DNA of 64,000 nt from Blasia pusilla (lineage: Eukaryota; Marchantiophyta; Marchantiopsida; Blasiales). Location: positions 12,214,001 through 12,278,000 of the forward strand of contig CM114273.1 in NCBI GenBank assembly GCA_050084515.1. Reading direction: 5' to 3'. Of this stretch, positions 46,430-57,806 are shown piece by piece. The notes under the pieces were generated by a model. That model was not told the origin of the DNA and did not search any database. It saw only the letters and a program-made list of their open reading frames with translations. Position 1 is the stretch's first letter; each line of letters starts with the position of its first letter. Both the position numbers and the translations under genes were made by a program.

Positions 46430-48268
46430 ATGACCAAAGCTAGAGAGCTCCAATAGATCGTGAAGGAACATTGGGAAGAAATAGAGATGGAAGGTGGAAC
46501 ATCAAGCAGATGATAGTGTAAGTATTGTTCCTATTATGTGAAAACCTATCATAGCACTCGGATGGTGGAGCATTTTAGACGAGAGAGACAAAAGAAAAAG
46601 GATGGGAATCATGATACCCATCATGCCAAATTATGTGTGAAGGTCCCTCCTTGCGTGCAACAGGATCTCCGAAACAGGGTATTGATGGGAATTGGACAAA
46701 GAAGGGAAGTGAGACCCTTGAGAAAAGTGGAGGAGACGACGCCATTAAAAATAGGTTCTCAACAAACAAGAAATAGTGCTTATGTTGTGTCAAGTGTTGA
46801 TGGGGTTGCGGATATGCCATTGTGTGACAGTCTCGAGGAATGCAGAGGAGTTGTTGGGCCGATTTGAGGAACTTGTAGTTTCGTGAAGAAACAAGCCGCT
46901 CTGAGGGATTCTTCCAACATGCAAGGAATGGAAGTTGCAAATCACATGTAGGCAAAGTGTTTCTACAAATGTGGAATATCATTCAACGTAATACGGCAAG
47001 ATGCTTTCAAAGAAGCACTTTTGGCAACAACAAAGGTGAAGGGTTCCTCATGTCCTAGTTACAATTCGTTGCGCACCATCCTACTTGAGAAACACATGGG
47101 TAAGGTGAAGGAAAAAGTGGATGGCATATTGGATAGTTTGCGTTTGGGAGCCACAATCATCACGGATTCTTGGACCAATGTAAAGAGTGAGTCTTTAGTG
47201 AACATCGTGATCTCCTATCCACAAGGTAAGGTCATGATTGAGTCGGTAGACACCAAGGGATAATCTCAAATGGCGGAGTGGTTGGCAGGTCACATAGAGA
47301 AGACTATCATGCGCATCGGTCCAAGGAATGTGTTGCAGCTTGTGATAGACAATGCTAGCAAAGAGCGAACAGTAGGGAAACTAATTGAAGCAACGTTTCA
47401 TCATATTCCTTAGGATGGATGCGTATCACATTCTCTTGAATGTGAGATGCATCCATCCTAAGTATGCAAAGAATGGGGAAAATGGCCTTGGGTAGACAAG
47501 ATTTTTGCCCAAGCTCGTGAGATGGTAGTATTTGTGAAGACTAGAACTTGGGTGATGGCCAAATTCATGGAAACCAATCCAATGAAGTGACGATTGTTGC
47601 TTCCTACAAACACACACTTTGCTACAAACTTTATCATGTTGGGACGTGTCTTAGTCTAAGAATTTAGGGAGGCGTTCCATGCTATGGTTGCCACAAATGG
47701 GTTTAGGAAGTATTTCAATGGGAGGGATGTGAGGAAAAGGGAGAAGGTACGAGAAATTGAGACTATTGTGGCCAATCATGATTTTTGGATAGAAGGTGAG
47801 GAGTTGTTTGATGCAGCTTTGCCAACTATTTTGAGAGAGTGTGATGGTCATAAAGCAATGACAAGGCATATTTATCGACGTATATTTGAGAGAATGGAAG
47901 AGACCTATTCTTTTCCAATAACCCTATGGCCAGGCGTGGGTGAAAAGCGACGTGGTTATTTTTTTACAATGTCTAGAGCTACGGAAATGGTTAATGTTAT
48001 TTCTAGGCGATGGGCACTTATCCACAAAAAGTTACATGCAATATGATACATTCTCGCCCCTTACAATCTTCTTGATAGTATGCAAGACGTCACTTCAAAT
48101 GCTGACTGCATGAGAGGTTTCAAACAATATCTGAAACTCTATGCAAAGGGGATGCATGGCCTCAATGTCACAGAGGCAATTTCTTACGTAAGTACTTGTT
48201 TGCAAGAGTTGGGCAACATTATGAATCGTCAAGAAGTATTTGTGGATGAGTTTGATAAGGAAGTTGTC
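46430..48268 (+). pseudogene. hAT transposase copy 2, N-terminal and central part
   Basis: The better preserved copy. In order: BED-like finger remnant (CSYYVKTYHSTRMVEH, about 46,530), VKVPPCVQQDL, CGISFNVIRQDAFKEA, PSYNSLRTILLEKHMGKV, ATIITDSWTNVKSESLVNIV with the first catalytic Asp and DUF659 core, VLQLVIDNASKERTVGKLI with the second, SHSLE, HFATNFIMLGRVL, HDFWIEGEELF, FFTMSRATEMVNVISRRWAL, and QELGNIMNRQEVFVDEF. Stops and a frame change break it. It is cut at about 48,268 by gypsy E5, and the C-terminal tail resumes at 52,981. The 5' noncoding region (45,950-46,430) matches 36,840-37,260 inverted. Confidence 0.87.
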
Positions 48269-48293
48269 GATTCTCAAGATGGTTTTCCCAAGC

Positions 48294-48489
48294 CATCTTT
48301 CTCATGTTGAGCCTTAGGAGCGCCTCTCTTGCATAGACGTGTATGGGTGTGTAGGAGTTAGGATGCTAGCGTCCGGATTCCCTCATACCAGAGGGTGGAT
48401 GTGGTTCGATATGCCGATGTAGATTCATGAGTGAATTTTTAGGCCAAGTGAGCCATTTTTACTACTCTTGATTTTACATGAGAAAGATG
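48294..48489 (+). promoter_or_regulatory. E5 self-priming pair: transcript-start copy and primer site
   Basis: CATCTTTCTCATG (48,294-48,306) and CATGAGAAAGATG (48,477-48,489) are exact reverse complements, 170 bp apart. The second lies immediately after the terminal block (ACTACTCTTGATTTT). In the 3' LTR the same ACTACTCTTGATTTT (52,826-52,840) is followed instead by block A, which marks the boundary of the terminal block. Confidence 0.7.
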
Positions 48490-49978
48490 CGAGGGGGCAG
48501 GGAATTTTTTGTTTGTAGGTAGGCAAGTAAGTTGCCTCGGTGGAGAGCCCCTGGAGACATGTGTATCACGTTTTTTTGTCATTTTTTATATTCAAGAGGC
48601 CGTGCGCGGAAACGCTGCTCATTTTCTCCTGATTTCCGTTAGTAGCCGACTAAGGTAGAGCAGTAGCAGAGTGATTGACAAGAGTGCTCGAGTGTAGCAC
48701 GTGAGTGAGCGTCGCTCAGGAGCAGCGAGTGTCGAGAAATTCGGGAAGAGAGCAACTTTAGGGCTTGCTGCCATTGGGGGCCTGTTAAGTAAAGGCGGCT
48801 AGTGGGGCTAGATGCTAGGTCGTAGCATTTTAGGGCGCTTTAGATAACGATCAGGCGGCGTGCCATAGAGAGCTAATGCGGGCCAAGGAGGTCGGTGGGA
48901 AGGTAGGGAGGAGTAATGGGGGGAGCCGGGTGGGTATAAGTGTGTGGAAAAGAAACGGACGGGGAAGGGAGTCGGGGTCAAACAGAAGCGCGCGTGGAGA
49001 ACTGAGTGAAGGGTGTAACGGAGCTGAACTGCGTCCATAGGGACGCGTGCCTGAGTTGGGGCGCGGCTGGAAATTCAGCTAATTTGGGAGTGGGGGAAAA
49101 GCCACGCATAGGCTCGTAGGAGCGCCGGAGGGTGGAACGGGCGACGGAGTAAGGCCGACATGGCTGGCCAGACGTGGTAACCATGGTCTGAACGTGGTAG
49201 TCGGCCTACCTAGTTGAGTAACGGATATGGTTAGGTCTTGTAGGTGGTTACCTAGGTTGACATGGTTGGGACTGACCTGGTAGAGTTAGACAGAGTTGAG
49301 GCGATAGTTGAGAGATGTGACGGGATTTGCTTGTTCCTTGTTAACTACGAGCACGCATGGCGGGATTCACGACGGGAGTTTGTTGGTCATTACGAGTCGA
49401 TCGGGATTCGACGCGGTAGTACTTGACCAATATGGGCGCAAGGGCTGTGATGGAGACATACGCGCCCATGTTCACGGGAGGTTTGACGTGTGTTTGAGAA
49501 GAGTGTCATGTTGCGGAGGTTGCGGCACTACATGGAGGAGTGAGTGTTGACGGTGTCATAGGTTGGAGGGCGTGATCAGGTTGCCCATTCGAGTCCAATT
49601 TCCCACACTTATCTTGTGAGATTGAGAGTGTTGGGTATGGGATAGTTGCTGGTGGTAGATGGATGTAGCGATGGTGACGAGTGTAGTCTCCATGCATGTG
49701 TAGCACGTTTGCGGATATACGGTGGTTTCCGAGTAGGGGTCGTGTGTATGACCCGAGAGTATGTTTGTGACTTAGTTGAGTCACTCGGGAGGCTCATGGT
49801 GAGCCTGAGCGATGAGTGTGCGTGAGGCCGGGTGTGTCATCACGAGATTACCATTAGCGTAGGTGAGCTAGTGAGGAGTGTGGGAGACTCTCGGTGAGTC
49901 TGAGTGCTTGAGCGGGTGAGCGGGTGAGACAGGGTTGTCACGACGGCGTTCTTCCAGGGTTTGGAAGAACGGGCTAGT

Positions 49979-50760
49979 ATGAGTAGTGGTAGTGGAGTGA
50001 CACAAAGTGGTGTGAGGTATCAAGGGGTTTTGAGTAAGGAACCATCCCGACTCCCATCCGTGGTTGGATCGTCATCACTAGACAACGGGTCCAATGACAA
50101 GATCTCCGACGGGGATGGTGATACGTGGAGAGAGATGGACGACATGGGCCATCAGGGCATGCATCATTTCTTTGGTGCAGTAGGCACCATAGATTTAGAT
50201 GACTTCATCCAAGAGTTTGACACGTGGTGCGACTTCTAGGAGATACGGACTCCTACGCAGTTCAATCCTTTCATGGCATGGAAGGGGTTGTTCCAGCACT
50301 TAGAGGGTCTACCGATGGATCATTACACGGAGTTCCGATCTCCAGGATCTATAGAGATCGATGTTTGGAGGGTGTATAGGGCTCCAAGGTATGCGTCCAC
50401 TAGTGGTTGCGAGGCATATGATGGGATCGTGAGAGGAGACAAACCCACACCATGAGCCCGGAGACTAGATGGAGAGGAGGGCAGTGAGACAGACAATGTG
50501 GCAGAGACCTCTGGTGGTAGAGGGCCATCCAAATTTAGTCCAACAGTGGAGTTCTTCTAACAGTTGGGGAAGAGCTACCATGGCATAGGCACCGACAAGC
50601 TCAAGAGTCTACAAGATTTTCAATGATGATCGGGTGAGAGTCCGAGAGAGGCATTCACGCGCTTGTGGAAGATGATCATTGCTACTTATGGAGCGACTAA
50701 GGCGCAGTCGGTCCGGTATTGGTACGGGGTTTTGGACAGAGAACTATGGAGGAGAGTCCG
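49979..50760 (+). pseudogene. E5 gag (partial)
   Basis: Starts at an ATG giving MSSGSGVTQSGVRYQG, then FFGAVGTIDLDDFIQEF and AWKGLFQHLEGLPMDHY, and GATKARSVRYWYG near the end (about 50,690-50,740). The zinc knuckles are deleted. Several in-frame stops are present. The long leader precedes it. Confidence 0.78.
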
Positions 50761-51409
50761 AGGATGGGATTTATGTGTAGTGCGGCTCAAGTTGAGGCAG
50801 TTATGGTGGTGACTCGGGGTGCAACAAGAGTAACCGAGCCATCAAGAGGTGGGGTTGAGATTGACACACAAGAGGGGACCGATAGGTGACAAGCCAAGGT
50901 TCCCTAGTCGCTCACATTGTCCGAGGCACTACATACACCGTTGATGGTGCCTCGACAATCGGTAGTGCCCACAGGTGAGGCACGTGCGTTGACGTCATGA
51001 GGAGTTGGAGAGACAACTCCTATGCCAGCTCGAGAGGAGCCAATGTCGACCATATTGTTGGAGGTGGCCACTAGGGTGAGCCACGCTCCGTTGTTTTCCG
51101 CCATGGAGTTGGTGAGATTGGGAGTTGGACCAGTAGAGGTGTTCCGGCTAGCCGCCACATTGTGTGAGCGTGGAGAGGTGACTACCTCTTGTTCACAGGT
51201 AGTTGAGGAGGTGGTGGACTTGCCCTCGAAGTAGGTGCTCGGGACGTCCCCCACTGAGTCATGGCATGCGGCGGCGGCGAAGTTGAAGATATGCCAGCTC
51301 GACTAGCCATAGAGCGAGCCATGATCACACTAGGTGTGGTGTTGTTGGAAAACCAAGCAAGAGTTTTTGCTTGGTTAGTCCCACAGGCACGGCGTACCAC
51401 CCATAGCGC

Positions 51410-52110
51410 GTCATACTTGATTCGAGAGCGCAGCCCTTGATGTAAGGAAAGGCGGCGTGTTTGGCGTTGGGCTTACAAAAAGGCGACATCGAGCGTTGTC
51501 CCTTTCAGATACAGACCTCTATTGGGTGTGTATTACCCACGCAGTACATGACTCGCCAAGAGTTGGTGGTTAGACTCCAGCCAGAGCACGAGATGGATGG
51601 TGCGCACTTGGGCGATTACGACATCGAAAAAGTCATATGATGTGTTGGTTGGGAGTACGGTGTTGTATCCTCTAGGTTTCATTTTGGATTTTTTGGAGGA
51701 GACGGTTTCTTATCGGCTAGGGTGGCGATCAGGTGATGGCCGCGTGAGCCATCTACTCGTGCAGTTTACAGGGAGTAGTGGTGGTCGACCACGTGAGGAT
51801 ACGGTGACCACGTTGGCATCATTCACAGGTGGTCTTCACTGATCAGGAGGGTTTGGGGAGAGGAGCACACATATGGAGGATATTCTTGTATTGTATAGTC
51901 CCACGGAGAGACATGCCAGGGTGGGTGTCTCTTCTTATGGTGCAGAGCTTCTTTATTGTTGTTGGGGGCAAGCGTTGAGATGCGTGGAGTACAGATGAGC
52001 TCATGAGGCAGACGTGGAGCCGTGCCTATGTTTGGAGCAGGGTACGAGAGTGTTAGATCTCTTTGAAGTGATCAACATGGCGGGTCATTGCATTGTGGCA
52101 GTGTTGCAAG
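51410..52110 (+). pseudogene. E5 protease and methyltransferase motif I remnant
   Basis: The protease site reads LDSRAQPLM, with Gly of the catalytic triplet changed to Arg (about 51,418-51,445). GKAACLALGLQKGDIERCPF and the linker (YPLGFILDFLEE, REDTVTTLASFTG) follow. Near 52,040 the sequence TRVLDLFEVIN corresponds to methyltransferase motif I VLDLFAGIS of E2, after which the element is deleted to near the polypurine tract. It shows the methyltransferase was already part of this copy. Confidence 0.7.
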
Positions 52111-52206
52111 GACGGTGGCACCGATGGTGCTAGATGTGTATAGGATAGGAGTTCATGTCGGGGACATATGTGTGTGCTATCTAGAGTTGGGAGCACCCAA
52201 CTGCTA

Positions 52207-52980
52207 GCTAGGGGGGCGGTTATGGGATCATAGTGTATATGCATGAGTATGTTTCATTTATGTGTGGATCTATCCGTATGTTGGGGAAGATTGGCGTTTT
52301 GTGGTATGTAGATGTGACCAACGATGTGTTTTGTATAGCGATGTGTATGCGCACGACAACTGTCACATCTTATTTCGACGTTGGTAGAGTTCTATCGCGT
52401 CGAAGATATAGAGAGTCAATGGGTTGTTCGGGTGTGACTTCGTCTAGGGATGTCGGATGAGATTGACGACACGTCTGTTGTGTCGGGAACGTCATTTATG
52501 GCAATTTTCCTATTTCGGTTTTAGTCCATCATGTGACTCGTTGATTGAGTCAACGGTCACCGGTGCACGCAGGTTACCGTTGGTAGGGCTATTTTTTGGG
52601 GAAGAGCCTTTTGTCTCTTCTCAAGGGTATAAGAGTGAAGAAGATGGCTTTCCCAAACCATCTTTCTTATGTTGAGCCTTAGGAGGGCTTCTCTTGCATA
52701 GACGTGCGTCGGTGTGTAGGAGTTAGGGTGATAGCATCCAGATTCCCTCATAGTAGAGGGTGGATGTGGTTTGATATGCCGATGTAGATTCATGAGTGGA
52801 GTTTTAGGTCGGGTGAGCCATTTTTACTACTCTTGATTTTGTTGTGGGGTCCCAGTGTATATGCATGACTATGTTTCATTTATGTGTGGATCTACCCGTA
52901 TGTTGGGGACGATGGGCGTTGTGTGGTGTATAGATGTGACCAGCGATGTGGGTTATATAGCGATGTGTATGCGCACGACA
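52207..52980 (+). repeat. E5 polypurine tract, A block and 3' LTR
   Basis: The polypurine tract GCTAGGGGGGCGG is followed by A (about 52,220-52,358), then the LTR from TGTCACATCT (52,361) to GCGCACGACA (52,980). Inside the LTR: GTATAAGAG (about 52,627), the transcript-start copy CATCTTTCTTATG with one change (52,659-52,671), and A' (52,841-52,980). A and A' agree over about 135 bp, including TATGTTTCATTTATGTGTGG. Confidence 0.8.
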
Positions 52981-53410
52981 AGACGAAGATGACGATGTAA
53001 TGGAACATTGGATTCGAGAGCACACCAAAGAGCAACAACCAAGACTCCAAGAGAAGAGAATCTACCCAGAACTTTTGCTAACACAACCTACGACACTCAG
53101 ATTGTCCCACCAATAAGAATTCAAAATTATTCCACCGAGTCTTGTGAACCTATGCAAGATTCTCCTCCACAATCTTTGAACGTTGAAAGAGTGGACTTAG
53201 TTGATGAGCCTAATGATAATGATTTTCTCATACCTTTTTTTCCAAATTCTCAACCCATCAATCATGGCATGGATAGTTCATACATTTCCTCCGATGATGA
53301 AACAATTACCATAGGAAATCGTCGCCAATCCACCCGACTTTGAACTCTTGAGCCGCAAAATTACCGACTACATCTTAATCCACCGGACCCAACCTCAGAT
53401 GTAGCCCTAG
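52981..53410 (+). pseudogene. hAT transposase copy 2, C-terminal tail
   Basis: Resumes with EDDDVMEHWIREH, matching EDDVEMEHWISRA of copy 1, then NYSTESCEPMQDSPPQSL, PNDNDFLIPFFPNSQPINHG and the end PPDPTSDVALVE. The segment carrying the dimerisation domain (ERNWS.Y.FIH in copy 1) is absent between 48,268 and 52,981. Confidence 0.8.
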
Positions 53411-53639
53411 TAGAGTAATTTGTGACTTTAGCAAAACATATGAGTAAATAGTCGTAGCAACACTTCTTTTCCAAAGACCATTTTACGAATGCCATTTTGC
53501 AAAAATCCCTTTTTGTAACATTCTTGCTAATAAAGCAATATTTTTTACATTGATGGTCACATTGGAAAGTGTGAATTTTTGGAATGAATTTATTTTTGAG
53601 CATTTAGTTAAGAAATAGATTCTATACAAAAAAACAAAA

Positions 53640-53818
53640 GATGGACAATATGAAAAATGAAAAGACCCCATTTTCATTGAAGATGTATAGGCGCGGGTTC
53701 GAAGTATGAGTGAGCAATTTTTTAGCTTTTGAGGATCACCTGAACCAAATTTTAGTTTAAGATGGGATACTTGTACAAAATGGAAAAAGAAAATTAATTT
53801 TTTTCATTAAAGGTTTAA
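53640..53818. repeat. Single 181-bp repeat unit beside hAT copy 2
   Basis: Reads as the reverse complement of the 32,085-33,480 unit, including GGACAATATGAAAAATGAAA and GAGCAATTTTTTAGCTTTTG. Its position after the transposase matches copy 1. Confidence 0.75.
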
Positions 53819-53819
53819 G

Positions 53820-54881
53820 GGCGTGGAGAATGTGCCATTTTGGGCGATTTGAGGTCCCGTGTGGTGAGGAGTGCACATCAGGTGCGCACATGGATTGGCC
53901 CAGTAGTGTTGTTAGATGCAGCGAGTGTGGGTTCATGAGCACATCGTTTGCGTCTTTGGTGGACCAACTTGGTACCACAAGAGGTATTGCGGAGGCTTAT
54001 GCAAGAGTGGAGCGTCCCTCCGATTTTTTTGTGGATTCTATATTGGATCTGGGCCGTCGATCATAGGTAGTGAGGCACGATGATCGACCGCCGTTGACTA
54101 TGGTCAACAAGATTGGCATGTCACGAGCCGTCTTTCCCACATTGGTGAGTTTTCCCGCTTCCTATCCATTCAAGGAGGCCGGATCTGGCTTGGTTTGGGA
54201 TGACAAGGTACAAAGGTTGGTGGAGCCCAACGCCGATGAGCGAGAGCAAGCGATGGGATTCCCCACAGGAGTGACGGCACTACCGTCACTATCGGAGGCA
54301 TCACGACGTCATGTCTTGGGTCAGGCGATGGACCTGAACTGCTTGACCTGGATTTTCAGCATAGGAGTAGCTTAGCAGCGTCGTTTGAGGATGCGACAGA
54401 TCATAGTTGTTGCGTTGGTGAGCCCCATGCCTACCGAGACGGTTGAGGCAGTGGCTGGGGGCGAGACACGAGGAGATCGACACACCAGGGGCGATCGGGA
54501 GGGACACCCTTGGACTTCTTGGGATGTTTTGCAGGTACGCCAGGAGATGATAGCCACAGTATCGAGCGTGGTTTCGAGTACTACACCTGGAGATGGGAGT
54601 TCTATTGTCCGAGATAGGGTTGCACCATAGCAACCACCGACATCCGTGCCGAAGAGTCCTACCGTAGTCACGATGGAGACTTGGGAGCCAGACATGGGCC
54701 TTAAGTTGACAAGAGGAGAGCGGCGTCGGATATACCAATTCCTTAGTAGTTATAGGAGTTGTTTTGCATTTAGTATGCATGATTTGGGTACGCTAAGGGG
54801 TCCAAGGATCCGTATTGAGTTATCGAGTGGCACGCAGATCTTTCGATGATCCTACACGTACAGTGACATGGAGAGGGCTCT
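53820..54881 (+). pseudogene. MP gypsy copy E6: methyltransferase C-terminal half and start of RT
   Basis: Begins at motif VI (VENVP, about 53,824). Motif VIII is LLDAASVGS.AHRLRLWWTNL (about 53,905-53,965, one stop). Then RPPLTMVNKIG, LPTLVSF-like FPTLVSFPASY, motif IX DEREQAMGFPTG (about 54,234-54,270) and motif X RRHVLGQAMDLNCLTW (54,307-54,354). The same frame continues through a linker to the RT N-terminus (ERRRIYQFLSSYRSCFAFSM), so methyltransferase and RT are joined in frame here. It is cut at 54,881 by the copia element. Confidence 0.82.
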
Positions 54882-55018
54882 GATACGTACTAGTTCTTTC
54901 ATACAGTTGATCAATTTTGGCAAATTTTAGGTTGATTTCTATGTAGGAGTGATCTATGCTTCAATTGGAGCAGCTAAAAGCCTGAAATTACATTTTTTTG
55001 TGAGTGAAATCGTTTATC

Positions 55019-55915
55019 ATGGAGTATTCCTCAGCTGCAATCACACGCGAGAAGCTAGACAAGTAGAATTACAATGTATGGAAGTTTCGCATGAAAAAAT
55101 TTCTCATGGGTCAAGAACTATGGGAGCTTGTCATAGGTGATGAGGCCAAGCCAGAAGGTGACTCAACAGACTTGAATGTTCGCGCTTGGAACAAACGTGC
55201 AAGGCAAGTAATCCACTACATTTCAATAACGATCAGTCTGCCAATGATAGGTCACATCCAAGATGTTGATATTCCGAAGGAGGCGTGGGATGCATTGGAA
55301 ATTTTTTTCCAAATATTTACAAAGGCCAGAAAGCTTCAATTGAACAAAGTGAGGAAAGGATCGCAGAGCATCAATGATTATAATTTGGGTATTAGACATA
55401 TTGTTGATCAGTTGAATAGCATTGGAGTGACAGTAGAAGATGATGATATGATCTTATTCACTCTTCAAGGCCTTCCAAAGGATTACAAGTCCTTTGAGAC
55501 CTCTATCTCTATGAAAGAGAAGTATCCAACCTTTCAAGAGTTAGTTCCTCTGTTGATCAGTGAAGAGATGCGCCTAGTAGGTAGTGGTAGCTCGTCTAGT
55601 CTGCAAGAGAGTGCGCTATTTGCAGGTTATGGATCAAACAGAGGCAGGGTCGTGGCATAAACTTCCGTGGTCGTGGTGGATATCAAGCATATGGAGGAAG
55701 AGGCACTCAATATAACGTCACTCAATCAACTACAAACCAGTACCAGACACAATCACATGATGGTGATGGTGGAAACCGTTGAGGTCGAGGTCAGCAGGAG
55801 AGGATCCTTGGATCTTGCAATTACTGTGGGATAAAGGGTTACTATGCAAAGTTTTGCTTAAAGAAGAAGGCAGATATGAGAACAAAAGCCTTACAGAAAT
55901 AAAACTATGTGGAGC
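55019..55915 (+). pseudogene. Copia gag
   Basis: The probable start ATG at 55,019 gives MEYSSAAITREKLDK, then a stop, then YNVWKFRMKKFLMGQELWEL, the typical copia gag opening. Later: AWDALEIFF, LNKVRKGSQSINDY, FTLQGLPKDYKSFETSIS (UBN2-type gag). A frame change near 55,655 leads into a Gly/Arg-rich stretch and the zinc knuckle CNYCGIKGYYAKFC, where the usual GH is GY. Confidence 0.85.
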
Positions 55916-55989
55916 AACAACACCAAAAGCAATACCAAGAACAACAACATTCACAAACGGAGCATCTCTTGGTCATAACTCATCATATG

Positions 55990-56260
55990 GGAGCAATGGT
56001 CAAGAAAGACTCGACAGCAGATTGGTACATTGCCTCCGGTGCATCAAATCACATAACCTCACAAGAAAAATGGTTCAGTAGTTTGGAGCCGGTGAAAGAT
56101 CCTCCAATTGTGCTCACAAGAGATGACACTCAACATCATATCATGCATACCGGTAAAGTTCCAATAGCATCATATGGTCTTTGTGCTCTTGGAAATGTTC
56201 TCTATGTTCCTACCATTGCAAAAAATCTCATCTCTGTAGGACGGATAGTAGAATAGGGTT
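55990..56260 (+). pseudogene. Copia protease
   Basis: WYIASGASNHITSQEKWFSS corresponds to the copia protease site WY.DSGAS; the catalytic Asp is Ala. GNVLYVPTIAKNLISVGRI closes the domain. Confidence 0.85.
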
Positions 56261-56265
56261 ATCAA

Positions 56266-56852
56266 GTGAAGTTTAACGCACATGGTTGTTTCATTGAAGC
56301 AATGGATGACCAGACTATGATAGCCAAAGGAACTAGATCTGGCAGAATATTCAAATTAGATGTTTCTATGCTAGAGATTCAAACAACAATGTATGGTCAA
56401 ACCCGCCAACAAGTCATAAATCTAAATGTGTGGCATAAAAGAATTGGACATATGAATCTTCAAGATTACAAAGTCTTTCATCATCTAATATAGTAATAGG
56501 ACTCCCTAAATTAGCGAGTCCTGCTATGGTGAATGAGAAGAACATGCCTAAGGTGTATTGGGCAGAGGCTGAAGCATGTGCAGTCTTCTTAATTAACCAA
56601 ACTCCAAGAGCAGGAGTTCATGATAAAACTCCATCCCAAGTCTTCACAGGAAGTAAACCTGATTTTTCCTTCTTGAAAGTATTTGGCTGTATCTGTTATG
56701 CTCATGTTCCTTCTGAGAGACGTCGGAAATTAGACCCCAAGTCTGAAAGATGTATCTTCATTGGCTATGCTGATGGAACTAAGGATATAAGTGTTACATT
56801 CCATCCTCTAGGCAGCTTATTATTAGTCGGGATGTTGCCTTTGATGAGTTAA
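56266..56852 (+). pseudogene. Copia integrase remnant with core deletion
   Basis: The pre-integrase zinc region (VWHKRIGHMNLQDYK, 56,430-56,480) is followed almost directly by NMPKVYWAEAEACAVFLINQ and VFGCICYAHVPSERRRKLD, which lie after the catalytic core. The DDE core is missing, about 200-250 residues. Confidence 0.85.
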
Positions 56853-56999
56853 AGTCATGGTATGCTCCATCTGAGCCTATTCCACCTCTAAACTTGTCTG
56901 TTGAGGGGGAGAATATGACTGTAAACCAACAGATATTGTCTTCAACTTCCCCAAGTACTAGTGTAGGATTAGGAGGGATCCTAGATTCATCCATTAAAT

Positions 57000-57800
57000 C
57001 TGTGAGTCCATGGACGGAAAGAGTACGTATTTAGTGTGTTAACACTAGTCAGAGCTCGAGTCAGGTGTCAGAGGCATCTACCTCTAAACAACAACTTTGT
57101 AGATCAAGTAGAGTTACAAATCCAGTTCATAGATTCATAAATGAAGGTTTCCTCGCGACATATCATGCATATATGATGACTATCCTTCAAGAGCAAGAGC
57201 CGAGTTGTTTTGAAGAAGCTGCGAGTAAAGCCCAATGGATTGAAGCTATGGAGGAAGAGCTTGCTGCATTAAGACATCAACAAACATGAGAGTTGGTTTA
57301 TATACCTTCTGGTAAGGAAGCTATTGGTTGCAAATGGGTTTACAAAATCAAGCGCAATCACGATGGTACAATTAACAGATACAAAGCGAGATTGGTGGCT
57401 AAGGGCTATGCATAACAATATGGTATCGATTATGAGGAAACATTTAGCCCTGTTGCAGAGATGGAGACTATAAGAACAGTGGTTGCAGTTGTAGTAAGTA
57501 AGAAGTGGAGATTACATCATATGGACGTCAAGAATGCCTTCTTGAATGGAGATCTATGTGAGGAGGTATATATGACTCAACCACCTGGATACGAGAATCC
57601 CAAGTTTCCATTTTACGTATGCACGTTGAAGAAAGCTCTATACGGGCTCAAATAAGCTCCAAGAGCTTGGTATGGCAAGATTACATACGTCCTACAAGAG
57701 TTGGGTTTTAGGGTATGTGATTCTGACTCCTCGTTATAGATCTTCAGAGGACAAGATCATACAGTTCTCATTTTGTTGTATGTTAACAATCTCTTGATTA
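57000..57800 (+). pseudogene. Copia reverse transcriptase
   Basis: Motifs: WIEAMEEELAALRHQQT, then [49 protein letters not shown] and LKKALYGLK. The catalytic box reads LLYVNNLLIIG (57,774-57,806), with both Asp of YVDD changed to Asn, a double loss explained by G-to-A changes. Stops replace Gln or Trp at several sites. Confidence 0.9.
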
Positions 57801-57806
57801 TTGGGA

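Larger units (their letters stand above)
48270..52980 (+). mobile_element. MP gypsy element E5, internally deleted, in hAT copy 2
   Basis: A 4.7-kb plus-strand element: truncated 5' block B (48,270-48,476), primer site, leader, gag, part of protease, start of methyltransferase, then directly polypurine tract, A, and LTR B-A'. RT, RNase H and integrase are deleted. It lies inside hAT copy 2, and about 500 bp of hAT coding sequence is missing at the junction, so the insertion or later damage was not clean. Confidence 0.8.

Noticed and set aside
54870-54890. GCTCTGATAC as a reverse tRNA-Met primer site
   Set aside because: The first part is native gypsy sequence (GAGAGGGCTCT, also at 59,873), so the match is a junction coincidence.
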